Below are positions 1-7,781 of a DNA stretch of 64,000 bases, one piece after another. The number at the start of each line of letters is the position of its first letter. Position 1 is the first letter of the stretch. The position numbers were made by a program, and so were the translations under genes. Source of the DNA: Reinekea marina (GTDB lineage Bacteria; Pseudomonadota; Gammaproteobacteria; Pseudomonadales; Natronospirillaceae); contig NZ_JAUFQI010000001.1 of assembly GCF_030409715.1 (NCBI RefSeq), forward strand, positions 3,398,501 through 3,462,500. Reading direction: 5' to 3'. A model generated the notes under the pieces. It was not told the DNA's origin. It made no database searches and saw only the letters and a list, made by a program, of their open reading frames with translations.

Positions 1-100
1 AATCATGACAAAGCGGGGAAGCCGTCACACAACAACACCCAGAAAAACAGCTGGTGAATGTTGATGTACATGCTTTATTAAACAAGTGATTACTTGTCAT
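1..100 (-). CDS. Possible 5' end of an unrecognised gene leaving the left edge
   Basis: An ATG at position 100 opens a frame that stays open to position 1 on the minus strand (33 codons, cysteine- and threonine-rich). It begins about 40 bases downstream of the cobalamin riboswitch, so a B12-controlled gene is expected here. The peptide does not resemble any B12-regulated protein I know, and the upstream GGGCGGGG is only a weak ribosome binding site. Other possible starts are ATGs at 71 (22 codons, ending at 3) and at 6. The real gene may begin at or beyond the edge. Confidence 0.25.
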   Translation of the reverse strand, partial: MTSNHLFNKACTSTFTSCFSGCCCVTASPLCHD

Positions 101-140
101 CGGTTCGCCCCGCCCGAGTTAGTGTTTGAATAATCGTCAT

Positions 141-300
141 GGCCGGTCTCCTGGCTTAGGGATCAACATCTGCATTCCCTTCCCAAGACATTGTCTCAGT
201 GGGATTACAATACAGGCTTCTCCATTACAGTTGCGGGGGCAGCATCGGATTCTCACCGATTTCCCAAGAGGCTGTGAAGTGTTCAACAGCCGTCAAAGTT
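141..300 (-). promoter_or_regulatory. Cobalamin (adenosylcobalamin-type) riboswitch
   Basis: Read on the minus strand, the segment has the conserved blocks of the family in order: GGGAA, then a GGTGAGAATCC-type element, the GCTGCCCCCGCAACTGTAA core, a CCACTG element, GGGAAGG, and finally the B12 box AGCCAGGAGACCGGCC at 141-156. Order and spacing are canonical. It points toward the left edge, so it controls expression of whatever gene begins at or beyond position 1. B12 riboswitches usually repress corrinoid uptake or synthesis, or B12-independent isozymes, when B12 is abundant. The regulated gene cannot be named from this window. Confidence 0.95.
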
Positions 301-350
301 GTTACCAATCTGATTTGCTTTTTAAGCAAAGCACAAGATATAGAGATAGA

Positions 351-447
351 AATGGCTTGTCAAACCATATATAGATATTATTTGAAAAGATGATCCGCTA
401 CAAAAGGGTTAGATTGGCGCTCGGCTCCAAAGGTAGACTCTGGGCCG
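351..447. repeat. Left copy of a 97-bp perfect direct repeat
   Basis: This block is identical, base for base, to 2915-3011 in the same orientation. It holds a copy of the last 23 codons and stop of the glyoxalase II-like gene (2942-3589) plus 27 bases beyond it. Just past the identical block, a GAATAAA occurs at the same offset in both copies, hinting at older homology. The two copies bracket the TetR and MFS genes, as left and right junctions of an insertion at a gene 3' end would. Confidence 0.93.
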
Positions 448-588
448 AGGCTATGAATAAATTACAATTAATTCTATGATAGATTAGTGCCTGAAAGGTA
501 TAGCTTTAAGGAGCTAGCTTTTATCAGCTAAACCGCTCCATTATCTTATTGTTTAAAAATGACCTAATAATCACCCGAGTTTTAAAAA

Positions 589-1158
589 ATGAATAAGACA
601 GCAAGTCGCATTATGGATATCGCGGAGTCACTCCTACGTACGAAAGGCTTTCAGGGTTTTGCATTTCGAGAAATTGCAAATGAGATTGGAATTAAGAGCG
701 CAAGCGTCCACTATCACTTTGCTACAAAAGGAGAGTTGGTTGAAGCCATCTTAGTACGATACATTGAAAATTTTGAAGCAGCCTTATTAGAGGCTGAGCA
801 GAAGCTTGACAGCCCATCTGATCGCCTTGAACACTACATCAAGATGTATCGAACAGAATTCATGGACAACAAGTATACTTCTCTGTGCATTATGCTAGGG
901 GCAGACATCGACATTTTACCAGAGCCTGTTGTTCAGCAGTTGAGCAGTTTTTATAGATTAAACTTAGAATGGATCAGCTCTCAAATAGAACATGCACCAA
1001 ACAACTTAACTGCTAATGAGATCAAGCAAAATTCCGCCCATATACAGGCCAGCCTCAACGGTGCATTAATGGGTGCGCGTTCAATGGAAGATGCAAAGTA
1101 CTTTGACTTGGTGGTAGACAAAGTTCGACAACAATATAGATTGATGCTCAAAGCATGA
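589..1158 (+). CDS. TetR/AcrR family transcriptional regulator
   Basis: A 189-residue cytoplasmic repressor-type protein. The N-terminal helix-turn-helix covers about residues 5-50: SLLRTKGFQGFAFREIANE followed by SASVHYHFATKGELVEAIL, the classic TetR recognition-helix region. The C-terminal part is a variable all-helical ligand domain. It converges on the MFS efflux gene at 1313-2521 and both lie inside the 97-bp repeat pair, so the simplest reading is that it senses a compound and controls the pump. The ligand cannot be predicted. The start has no strong ribosome binding site (only GAG upstream). The AT-rich composition fits an acquired segment. Confidence 0.9.
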   Translation: MNKTASRIMDIAESLLRTKGFQGFAFREIANEIGIKSASVHYHFATKGELVEAILVRYIENFEAALLEAEQKLDSPSDRLEHYIKMYRTEFMDNKYTSLCIMLGADIDILPEPVVQQLSSFYRLNLEWISSQIEHAPNNLTANEIKQNSAHIQASLNGALMGARSMEDAKYFDLVVDKVRQQYRLMLKA

Positions 1159-1240
1159 TTTTTTCACGAACCAAAGAATGACTTTCGTTAAAAACCTTAA
1201 AAGCTACATATTTCGATTCATAATTTAACCACAAATAATT

Positions 1241-1282
1241 AACCAAAGATTCTTCACCCCGTAATGAAGATATCTTTGGTTA
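1241..1282. terminator. Long hairpin between convergent tetR-type and MFS genes
   Basis: Arms AACCAAAGAT-TCTTCA (1241-1256) and TGAAGA-T-ATCTTTGGTT (from 1265) pair almost perfectly around a short loop. The hairpin sits between two converging genes, where a bidirectional terminator is expected. It lacks a clean T-run, so it could also be an operator or simple stem-loop. Confidence 0.55.
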
Positions 1283-1312
1283 CTGTAGCTAAATTCTATT
1301 TCTCCTTGATGC

Positions 1313-2521
1313 TCATAAAGTAGGCTCTTCTGTTGATATTGAATCTTCATCGCCAGTTGTTGTAGATATTAAAAGAAAGGCTAGCACTGAGCAGACTACA
1401 GCAACAATACCAATAGTATGAACCCTGTATTTAGCTAACAAACCGGCTGAAGCTAACGTTATGATGAATGCCAACAAAGAACTTATTAGATTCATTCCGC
1501 TTGAACAGGCACCTGAAATATCCCTGTGAATACTCATAACAAGGGAAGTGCCAGTGGGTATGGTTATGCCAATAGATAATGTGACCAACATAAAGGGCAC
1601 AAACAATTGATATGCAGCCGTTAGTGGAGCAATACTGATAGATATTATAAGTACAGCAGAGCCAGTTAATAATCCGAACACGCCAATTTTTGTAACTGCC
1701 AACTCCGAGTACTGTGCACATAGTGATTTTCCTACGCCTCCACCTAAACCGAAGGCAGCCGCGATAGGGATAAATGTAAGCCCTATATATACCGGTGACA
1801 TATCAAGTGATTCAAGAAGAAATGGAGTCAATGTAAGATACGCCATATACACTCCAATGCAGAGACCCAAGGTTATTGCAATTACAATAAATATACGGCT
1901 ACCTGTAAGTTCTCTATAACTTGCTAATACACTGCCTTTCATTTTATTCACATCAGTTTTTAATGACTCTTTAAAAATAAACATCGTCCAGAGGACCAAA
2001 ATAAAATTCAAAAGAAGGAGGAAAATAAAAATCGAGCGCCAACTGAAAACCTCTGTTAATCCACCGCCAAATAGCGGTCCTAATGCGGGAGAAATGCCCA
2101 GAAATGGCATAACTATCGAGAATATTTTCTGTACATCTTTTTCAGGATATATGTCAACCACCATGGGTTGCCAAAGTACATACGCAGAGCATACTCCCAT
2201 TGCCTGAAAAAACCTGGCTACAAGAAACTCTTCAATAGTTGTTGAAAAGAAGCACCCAAAACTACCCGCTGCAAATATAGTCAAGCCAACCATTAATACA
2301 GGCTTTCTACCAAACCTGTCAGACATCGGGCCGTAGATTGGCAGTGTGAGTATCGAGCCGATAAAGAAAATACTTAAAGACCATCCCACCAGCATTTCGC
2401 TGGTTGCAAAACTCTCCTTAATATCCGGAAATGCGGATACGTAAACATCTGAAGTTAACAGGTTGACCATTGCAAGCATTATTGCAAAGAACACAAATCC
2501 AAATTGCTTTTGTTGAGCCAT
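1313..2521 (-). CDS. MFS drug-efflux transporter, Bcr/CflA-like
   Basis: A 402-residue inner-membrane transporter with about twelve hydrophobic segments. Motif A of the major facilitator superfamily, GPMSDRFGRKPVL, lies between segments 2 and 3 at about residues 64-76. Segment 5 carries the PALGPLFGG pattern (about 144-152) typical of drug:H+ antiporters of the Bcr/CflA (DHA1) group. It would expel small toxic molecules using the proton gradient. The start is supported by AGGGA seven bases upstream of the ATG. It converges with the TetR gene inside the repeat-flanked segment. Codon use is visibly more AT-rich than in flanking genes. The substrate is unknown. Confidence 0.88.
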   Translation of the reverse strand: MAQQKQFGFVFFAIMLAMVNLLTSDVYVSAFPDIKESFATSEMLVGWSLSIFFIGSILTLPIYGPMSDRFGRKPVLMVGLTIFAAGSFGCFFSTTIEEFLVARFFQAMGVCSAYVLWQPMVVDIYPEKDVQKIFSIVMPFLGISPALGPLFGGGLTEVFSWRSIFIFLLLLNFILVLWTMFIFKESLKTDVNKMKGSVLASYRELTGSRIFIVIAITLGLCIGVYMAYLTLTPFLLESLDMSPVYIGLTFIPIAAAFGLGGGVGKSLCAQYSELAVTKIGVFGLLTGSAVLIISISIAPLTAAYQLFVPFMLVTLSIGITIPTGTSLVMSIHRDISGACSSGMNLISSLLAFIITLASAGLLAKYRVHTIGIVAVVCSVLAFLLISTTTGDEDSISTEEPTL

Positions 2522-2914
2522 ACTATTATCCCTAAATTAGAGTGTGTATTTTAATTTCCTAACGTGTATTTCAAATGAGCTCATCGGCATAAAAAGTCAA
2601 ATCAGAATCTGAACCCCCAACTGAATCAAAGAATATATAACCAATACAACATAGGCTCACGACAACCTACCTACCAGTAGATAGATAAAGTGAGTTTAAG
2701 TTCATTGGAAATAGGTGTCAAACAGGATTTCGGAAATATTTTGGTCGGCATGTAAATATGTTTAGGCTTACAATAGCCTTAAAGAGCCGCTCTAGCGTGT
2801 GGGAGGTTTAAAAAAAGGGCCAGCTCGTTTAAAAGCGAGCCAATTGCACCTTATCAATATACAATTATAAGACAAAAGATCGGTCGCAGCCTGCTGTCCT
2901 CCTGTTAAGATTAC
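2522..2914. other. 393-bp non-coding region upstream of the MFS gene
   Basis: No plausible gene is visible. The stretch must hold the minus-strand promoter of the MFS pump. A hairpin with arms GCTCG and CGAGC lies at about 2824-2841, next to an A-run, and could end transcription coming from the glyoxalase II-like gene. A CTACCTACCAGTAG sequence near 2668 is a weak candidate operator. The region ends at the right 97-bp repeat. Confidence 0.5.
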
Positions 2915-3011
2915 AATGGCTTGTCAAACCATATATAGATATTATTTGAAAAGATGATCCGCTACAAAAGGGTTAGATTGGCGCTCGGCTCCAAAGGTAG
3001 ACTCTGGGCCG
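2915..3011. repeat. Right copy of the 97-bp perfect direct repeat
   Basis: Identical to 351-447 in the same orientation. This copy includes the 3' terminal 70 bases of the intact glyoxalase II-like gene and 27 bases downstream of its stop. The distance between copies is 2,564 bp. See the left copy for interpretation. Confidence 0.93.
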
Positions 3012-3589
3012 TGACCGGGAATAAAGTTAACATTATCTCCCAGTGGCCACAGGTTTTGAGTAATAGAATTAATCAATGTTTGGTAATCGCCTTTTGGAAA
3101 GTCGGTTCGGCCTATGCCGCCAGCAAAAATAACATCGCCGACCCAGGCGAGTTGTTGCTTGGGGTGATGAAGAATAACGTGGCCGGGTGTATGTCCAGGC
3201 GCGGCGATAACATCCAAGGTTTCATTACCTACTTGCAGTGAATCGCCATGAGTTAACCAGCGATCAGGAATTACATTGCGTAACCCCGGCAAGCCATACA
3301 TTTGCGCTTGTTGCTCTATCCCTTCTAACCAAAACTCATCTTCTTTACTCGGCCCAATTACGGGCACTTGAGTTCGCTCTCTAATATCTTGAGAGCCACC
3401 TGCGTGATCTAGATGTCCATGCGTTAGCCATATGGCCGTTAAGTTCAAACCTTTTTGCTTAATTGCATCAAGCAGCCTATCGGCTTCACCCCCGGCATCC
3501 ACTAACACTGCATCGTTTGTTTCATCACACCAAAGTAATGAACAATTCTGTGCAAAGGCTGTTACGGGCATGATTTCATATTTTAGCAA
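2942..3589 (-). CDS. Glyoxalase II-like metallo-beta-lactamase fold hydrolase (YcbL type)
   Basis: A 215-residue cytoplasmic metal-dependent hydrolase. The metal-binding signature THGHLDHAGG is at residues 56-65 (His57, His59, Asp61, His62), further ligands are in the GHTPGH segment near 133 and in the C-terminal FIPGHGPES. The N-terminus MPVTAFAQNCSLLWC matches the E. coli YcbL (glyoxalase II-like) pattern, and the length fits that family, which lacks the long C-terminal domain of GloB. Related enzymes hydrolyse S-lactoylglutathione or other thioesters; the true substrate is uncertain. Its last 23 codons lie within the 97-bp repeat, so this gene end was probably the target of an insertion or was rebuilt by it. 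Confidence 0.9.
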   Translation of the reverse strand: MLKYEIMPVTAFAQNCSLLWCDETNDAVLVDAGGEADRLLDAIKQKGLNLTAIWLTHGHLDHAGGSQDIRERTQVPVIGPSKEDEFWLEGIEQQAQMYGLPGLRNVIPDRWLTHGDSLQVGNETLDVIAAPGHTPGHVILHHPKQQLAWVGDVIFAGGIGRTDFPKGDYQTLINSITQNLWPLGDNVNFIPGHGPESTFGAERQSNPFVADHLFK

Positions 3590-3719
3590 AAGGCGTCTCG
3601 CTCTAGGGTGGTTGGCTTGAAAGGTAATTTCGAGCTCAAGATACCAATGACAGTACGTTTAAGCTCGGTCTTAACAATTTTATTAGATATCGACCCAAGG
3701 CGGCAACTGGAATACCCGT

Positions 3720-4340
3720 TTACTTTGCCTGCGACAGTATAAACTGACTGACTTTTTCTACGGCGTTTTGTAAATGCTGCTCGTGAGTATAGCCACTGGA
3801 TTTTCTTGGCTTTAAATCATGATCTCCATCTTGAAACCATTCGATCTGCATCTTTTCAGCCAAACGATACTGAGCTACATCTTCTGCGTTACCCATATTG
3901 TCTCGTTCGCCTTGGCAAAGCATGACAGGGCACTTCAACGCAGGGAAATGATCAATACGAACTTTTTCCGGCTTACCCAACGCATGAAAGGGATAACCAA
4001 ATACTACGACACCATCAACGTCTATCTGGGTCGCCAACACTGAAGCCATTCGCCCTCCCATCGATTTCCCACCAATAAAACAGGGTTCGGTAATAGCAAG
4101 ACGATCGATAACATCTTTGAAGTGTTCGAGAAGCTTAGGCTGACGATCGGGCGGTCGTCTTTTCCCAGTTAACAACTGTTGCTGCATATATTGAAAGTTA
4201 AACCGAATGACTCGAACACCTAGCAAAGACAACTCAGTTGATACATATTGCATGAAGTCAGACTCCATACCAGCACCTGCTCCGTGTGCAAAAACTAGCG
4301 TTGGGCATCCTGCATCGCCATTAATTAGAAATTCGCTCAC
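3720..4340 (-). CDS. Alpha/beta hydrolase, KANL3/Tex30-like
   Basis: A 206-residue predicted cytoplasmic hydrolase. It has the early FAHGAGAGMESDFM motif (about residues 17-30, oxyanion region), a nucleophile elbow GGKSMGGRMAS (about 93-103, Ser in GKSMG), an acid in QGERDNMG (about 149-156), and a final His in DGDHDLKPR (about 172-180). This order and short length match the KANL3/Tex30 or YcjY-like alpha/beta hydrolases. The substrate is unknown. It follows the glyoxalase II-like gene's upstream side by 130 bp and is transcribed in the same direction, so it may or may not share its transcript. Confidence 0.82.
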   Translation of the reverse strand: MSEFLINGDAGCPTLVFAHGAGAGMESDFMQYVSTELSLLGVRVIRFNFQYMQQQLLTGKRRPPDRQPKLLEHFKDVIDRLAITEPCFIGGKSMGGRMASVLATQIDVDGVVVFGYPFHALGKPEKVRIDHFPALKCPVMLCQGERDNMGNAEDVAQYRLAEKMQIEWFQDGDHDLKPRKSSGYTHEQHLQNAVEKVSQFILSQAK

Positions 4341-4544
4341 TAATTTCTTCCTAGTTATTTGTTTTAATTACTCAAGCAGACGTATTGGACCTAACCTACT
4401 CTTTTCTCGACCATGCGCACAAAAAATGTGACGAAGTCGACATTTCGAACAATGTTAAAACTAATATTACGATAACACAAGCTCGCGATTTTTAATGACC
4501 CCCTTTATCATGTCTATACGACCTTACAGAGTTCACATCAGTTT

Positions 4545-5354
4545 ATGAACAATTTCATCTCAAAAAAACTTGTCACCGTGACGCTCTTCTCATTATGGTT
4601 TATTACAGGTTGTGCAAGCGTACCTTTAAGCAGCACAGAGCCCGATAAACTAACCGTTAATGTGTCCGTCGTCGCTGAAGAAGACCGGCAAACCATCGAC
4701 ATTTTCCTTAAGCGCGGCTTTTGGGGTCAGCCCGTTAGGCTAGATTCAGCAGACGACGCCTTACTAACCGTCAACTCTGGAGAAACAAAAACACTCGTGG
4801 CAGCCAGAAAAGATGGGCGTTACGGATTAAAACTGAAGCAAGGTAGTTTCGCGCAGAGACTCGACATTACGGGTGTCGGGGGTGTTAATGTGCCGCCGTT
4901 ACCGCAAGTCGTTTTGACCGATAAGGAGACGCTTGAGAATCAAGTGTTTTTTAAATCGGATCAATTGATACTTCGCTTAAATGAATCAAGCGCCGATAAA
5001 AGACATTTAGCTTTTTCTGTGAAGTGTGGCCGCATTATATCGAGCACCAACATAGATATTAGCAAGAGTGCACGCACCTACAGTTTATCGATGGCGGATA
5101 TCATGCGACGCCTAAACAATAGTGCCGAAGCGGATCTAACCGGTATGCTACCTATTAAAATGTCGTTAGTAGAATCGGCTATTGTGAATTGGCCGCCACC
5201 TTTTGTGGCCCAGCAGCTTATTGCAAAAGACAGCACCGACTTCTTTATCGATACGTCGGGCTTTAAATTCACTGGCAGCATCACCATAAAGCCCAGCAGC
5301 GCCGTCTCCTTATTGCTGACTAACCGAAAATGGCCAGTCACCTATTGTTACTAG
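4545..5354 (+). CDS. Predicted lipoprotein of unknown family
   Basis: A 269-residue protein with an N-terminal basic segment, a hydrophobic stretch and the lipobox ITGC with Cys23, so it is probably an outer- or inner-membrane anchored lipoprotein facing the periplasm. The remainder is beta-rich with no motif I recognise. Mature residues begin ASVPLSSTEPDK. It stands alone between oppositely oriented genes and ends just before a hairpin terminator. No function can be assigned. Confidence 0.75.
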   Translation: MNNFISKKLVTVTLFSLWFITGCASVPLSSTEPDKLTVNVSVVAEEDRQTIDIFLKRGFWGQPVRLDSADDALLTVNSGETKTLVAARKDGRYGLKLKQGSFAQRLDITGVGGVNVPPLPQVVLTDKETLENQVFFKSDQLILRLNESSADKRHLAFSVKCGRIISSTNIDISKSARTYSLSMADIMRRLNNSAEADLTGMLPIKMSLVESAIVNWPPPFVAQQLIAKDSTDFFIDTSGFKFTGSITIKPSSAVSLLLTNRKWPVTYCY

Positions 5355-5365
5355 GTTAAACAAAA

Positions 5366-5386
5366 GGCAGCGGCATCTCCGCTGCC
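5366..5386 (-). terminator. Intrinsic terminator for the small membrane-protein gene
   Basis: Perfect 8-bp stem GGCAGCGG (5366-5373) with CCGCTGCC (5379-5386), loop of five. Read on the minus strand it is followed by TTTTGTTT. It begins six bases beyond the stop of the 5392-5640 gene and also lies just after the plus-strand lipoprotein gene, so it can serve both. Confidence 0.8.
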
Positions 5387-5391
5387 AGATG

Positions 5392-5640
5392 TTATACGAC
5401 AATAGCTCTAACGATGAGCCAAATAATCCAAATGGTGAAAATCACTGGAGCCAAGCTTAACACCAAACCCAGCAAGCCAAAAAACACACCAAACAAGGCG
5501 CCGACTATCCACATGCCACCGGTTGCTGCGCCTGCAATAAGTAAAAATACCAGAAAGACTTTAGCGCAGGTGCGCGCAATTGAAGAACTTTTTCGGCTGG
5601 GCGGGTACATGTTATCAATATAGTAATCAGATTTAGACAC
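5392..5640 (-). CDS. Small two-helix membrane protein of unknown function
   Basis: An 82-residue protein with a polar N-terminus (SKSDYYIDNMYPPSRKSSS) and two hydrophobic segments at about residues 26-50 and 52-80. It starts with GTG at 5640; an AAGGAGA ribosome binding site eight bases upstream fixes this choice. A dedicated intrinsic terminator follows directly. The strong RBS, terminator and clean membrane topology argue for a real gene despite the size. No family is recognised. Confidence 0.72.
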   Translation of the reverse strand: MSKSDYYIDNMYPPSRKSSSIARTCAKVFLVFLLIAGAATGGMWIVGALFGVFFGLLGLVLSLAPVIFTIWIIWLIVRAIVV

Positions 5641-5760
5641 GGTTCTCTCCTTAAGGTCATTTACTTACCCTATTACAGGAACCGTGCCAACTTGATACCC
5701 CTTGTTTTAAAGGGTTTCAGGCCACCCACAACAAACATCTAGCAGTTTCGGCTAAACTTT

Positions 5761-7389
5761 TTAGCCATTTAACTCATAAGCCGCCGACAATTGTTGAGTG
5801 AACCTGTCGGCCTTAATTAAGTCGGCCGCTTTTTCAGCAATGGCCATCGTCGGTGCATTGGTATTGCCTCCAATAATGGTCGGCATAACTGATGCATCGA
5901 CCACACGTAACCCCTCTAAACCGTGAACTTTCAACTCTGAATTCACCACTGAGCATTCATCGCTACCCATTTTACAGCTGCCCAATGGGTGGTAAACCGT
6001 ATCAGTTCTATTGCGTATAGCCGCTTTTAGTTCAGCGTCACTTAGCTTTAATAACGAATGGGTTTCGGTGCTGCAAAAATCTGCCAAGGCTGGTGACTCC
6101 AGTATTTTTTGCGTTTCACGAATGCCATTGAAAAGCGTGTCTACATCTTCTTGCTCCGCTAAAAAGTTGGGGTTAATCAACGGCGCATCAAATGGATTCG
6201 CTGACGCTAGTTTCACCCAGCCTCGGCTTTTAGGTCGCAATGCACATACGTGGCAACTGACACCATGAAAAGGCGATGGTTTACGTAAATGATCCTGTAA
6301 AATACCCACCACAAAATGCAATTGAACATCGGGCTTTTCTTTATTCGGTTCACTTTTTATAAACCCACCAGCCTCAGCGCCATTCGATGACACTACACTT
6401 TGGTAATTGCCTCGATAGAACTTCCAAAGCCCATTCGCAATATCATACAGGCCTTTAGGCGATGGCCCTAAAGTCGCTTTATTCTTACTTTTAAACGTAA
6501 GCACCACATCGGGGTGGTCCATAAGATTGTAACCAACGCCAGGCAATTCATGCTGAACCTTGATACCAACAGATCGTAAATCATCTGGGTGACCAATACC
6601 CGATAACTGGAGAATTTGTGGAGAATTTAAACCACCTGCCGAAACAATGACTTCTTTTTTAGCCGTGACGGTATGCGCTTTGCCTCGCCAATATAAATGC
6701 ACGCCGGTGCAACGCTTTTTGTCGAGGGTTAGGCGCAATACTTTTGCTTTGGTTAAAACCGTTAAATTGGGGCGATGCATAACGGGCGTTAAATAAGCTC
6801 TCGCCGCGCTGCATCGATGGCCATCAATTTGGGTAACCTGATACGCACCAATGCCTTCTTGTTCTGGGCCATTAAAATCATCATTTTGCACAAAACCGGC
6901 TTCTACCCCTGCTGCGACAAAAGCATCTCGAGCTGCACTGGGGCTTTGTAATTCACTGACGTTTAATGGCCCACCTTGGCCATGCAGTTCGGTATTGAGG
7001 CGCTCGTTATGCTCTGATTTTTTAAAGTAGGGCAACAGGTCATCAAACCCCCAGCCCTCATTACCAAGAGCCGCCCATTCATCGTAATCAGAGCGATGAC
7101 CGCGCACATAAATCATTGCGTTTATAGCACTTGAGCCGCCTAAGGTTTTACCTCGTGGCTGGTAACCTTGACGACCATTCAAACCGCTTTGAGGTACTGT
7201 CTTATAGGCATAATTTAAATATGAAGTCGGCACTGTTGTTGTCATACCAAATGGAATGTGAACCGCTGGTGAGGTATCAGCAGCGCCAAACTCCAGTAAG
7301 GCCACTGAAACGTCTGAGTCTTCCGACAATCGATTCGCGAGCACGCACCCAGCTGAGCCGCCTCCGATAATGATGTAATCGTATTCCAC
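5761..7389 (-). CDS. GMC-family FAD-dependent alcohol/choline dehydrogenase
   Basis: A 542-residue flavoprotein. The FAD-binding GGGSAGC is at residues 9-15; the GMC signature 1 region is PRGKTLGGSSAINAMIYVRG (about 78-97); signature 2 is GGLNSPQILQLSGIG (about 252-266). The C-terminal catalytic region has HPLGSCKMG and ends with GGNTNAPTMAIAEKAADLI. The length fits BetA/AlkJ-type dehydrogenases, which oxidise alcohols or choline to aldehydes with electron transfer to a quinone or oxygen. There are no betaine-synthesis genes beside it, so an alcohol is as likely as choline. It starts with GTG preceded by AAGGA. Confidence 0.88.
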   Translation of the reverse strand: MEYDYIIIGGGSAGCVLANRLSEDSDVSVALLEFGAADTSPAVHIPFGMTTTVPTSYLNYAYKTVPQSGLNGRQGYQPRGKTLGGSSAINAMIYVRGHRSDYDEWAALGNEGWGFDDLLPYFKKSEHNERLNTELHGQGGPLNVSELQSPSAARDAFVAAGVEAGFVQNDDFNGPEQEGIGAYQVTQIDGHRCSAARAYLTPVMHRPNLTVLTKAKVLRLTLDKKRCTGVHLYWRGKAHTVTAKKEVIVSAGGLNSPQILQLSGIGHPDDLRSVGIKVQHELPGVGYNLMDHPDVVLTFKSKNKATLGPSPKGLYDIANGLWKFYRGNYQSVVSSNGAEAGGFIKSEPNKEKPDVQLHFVVGILQDHLRKPSPFHGVSCHVCALRPKSRGWVKLASANPFDAPLINPNFLAEQEDVDTLFNGIRETQKILESPALADFCSTETHSLLKLSDAELKAAIRNRTDTVYHPLGSCKMGSDECSVVNSELKVHGLEGLRVVDASVMPTIIGGNTNAPTMAIAEKAADLIKADRFTQQLSAAYELNG

Positions 7390-7517
7390 ACTGAATCCTT
7401 ATAATTATTGTTGATCGTGCAATCACCACAGATTACCGCGAGCCCGCCGCTATAGGTAGTCATGAAGGTATTTTTTAAGCTATTGTTTGGCAAATAGCAC
7501 GAAGATAAGGAACGAAT

Positions 7518-7781
7518 ATGGCATTTTCGATGGTAGGCGGTGTAATGCTGCTGTTAGTGCTTATTTTCTATTTTAGAATGGTTGATAACCGCAACAGTGC
7601 GCGTCAACGAAAGTCACAGGTGCAACATTGGTTGGAAAAGGCCGAAGTGTTTGAATCGGTTGCCGATGATAAAAATGCGCTGAAAACACTAGAACAAGCG
7701 TTAGCAGCGCATCCAGAAGAGCCAGACCTGTTAGAAAAAGCTAAGTCTGTTCGATTAAGATTGGCCCAAGAAGATCACTAA
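7518..7781 (+). CDS. Small membrane-anchored protein with one TPR-like helical pair
   Basis: An 87-residue protein: a single N-terminal hydrophobic helix at about residues 4-20, then a charged helical part with an alternating pattern (DDKNALKTLEQALAAHPEEPDLLEKAKSV, about 52-80) that looks like one tetratricopeptide hairpin. Its stop overlaps that of pilU by four bases (CTAA at 7778-7781), tail to tail. An AAGGAA lies upstream of the ATG. It is likely an inner-membrane scaffold protein with its tail in the cytoplasm; the partner is unknown, and a link to pilus retraction is only suggested by position. Confidence 0.65.
   Translation: MAFSMVGGVMLLLVLIFYFRMVDNRNSARQRKSQVQHWLEKAEVFESVADDKNALKTLEQALAAHPEEPDLLEKAKSVRLRLAQEDH

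Noticed and set aside
126..393. Plus-strand reading frames of 82 and 64 residues
   Set aside because: They run antisense through the complete cobalamin riboswitch and into the 97-bp repeat; codon content looks random.
1431..1721. 96-residue frame on the minus strand overlapping the MFS gene
   Set aside because: It lies wholly within the transporter gene in another frame and has no family features.
351..3011. Insertion sequence or composite transposon
   Set aside because: No transposase or terminal inverted repeats; the bracketing repeats are direct and include a coding 3' end.
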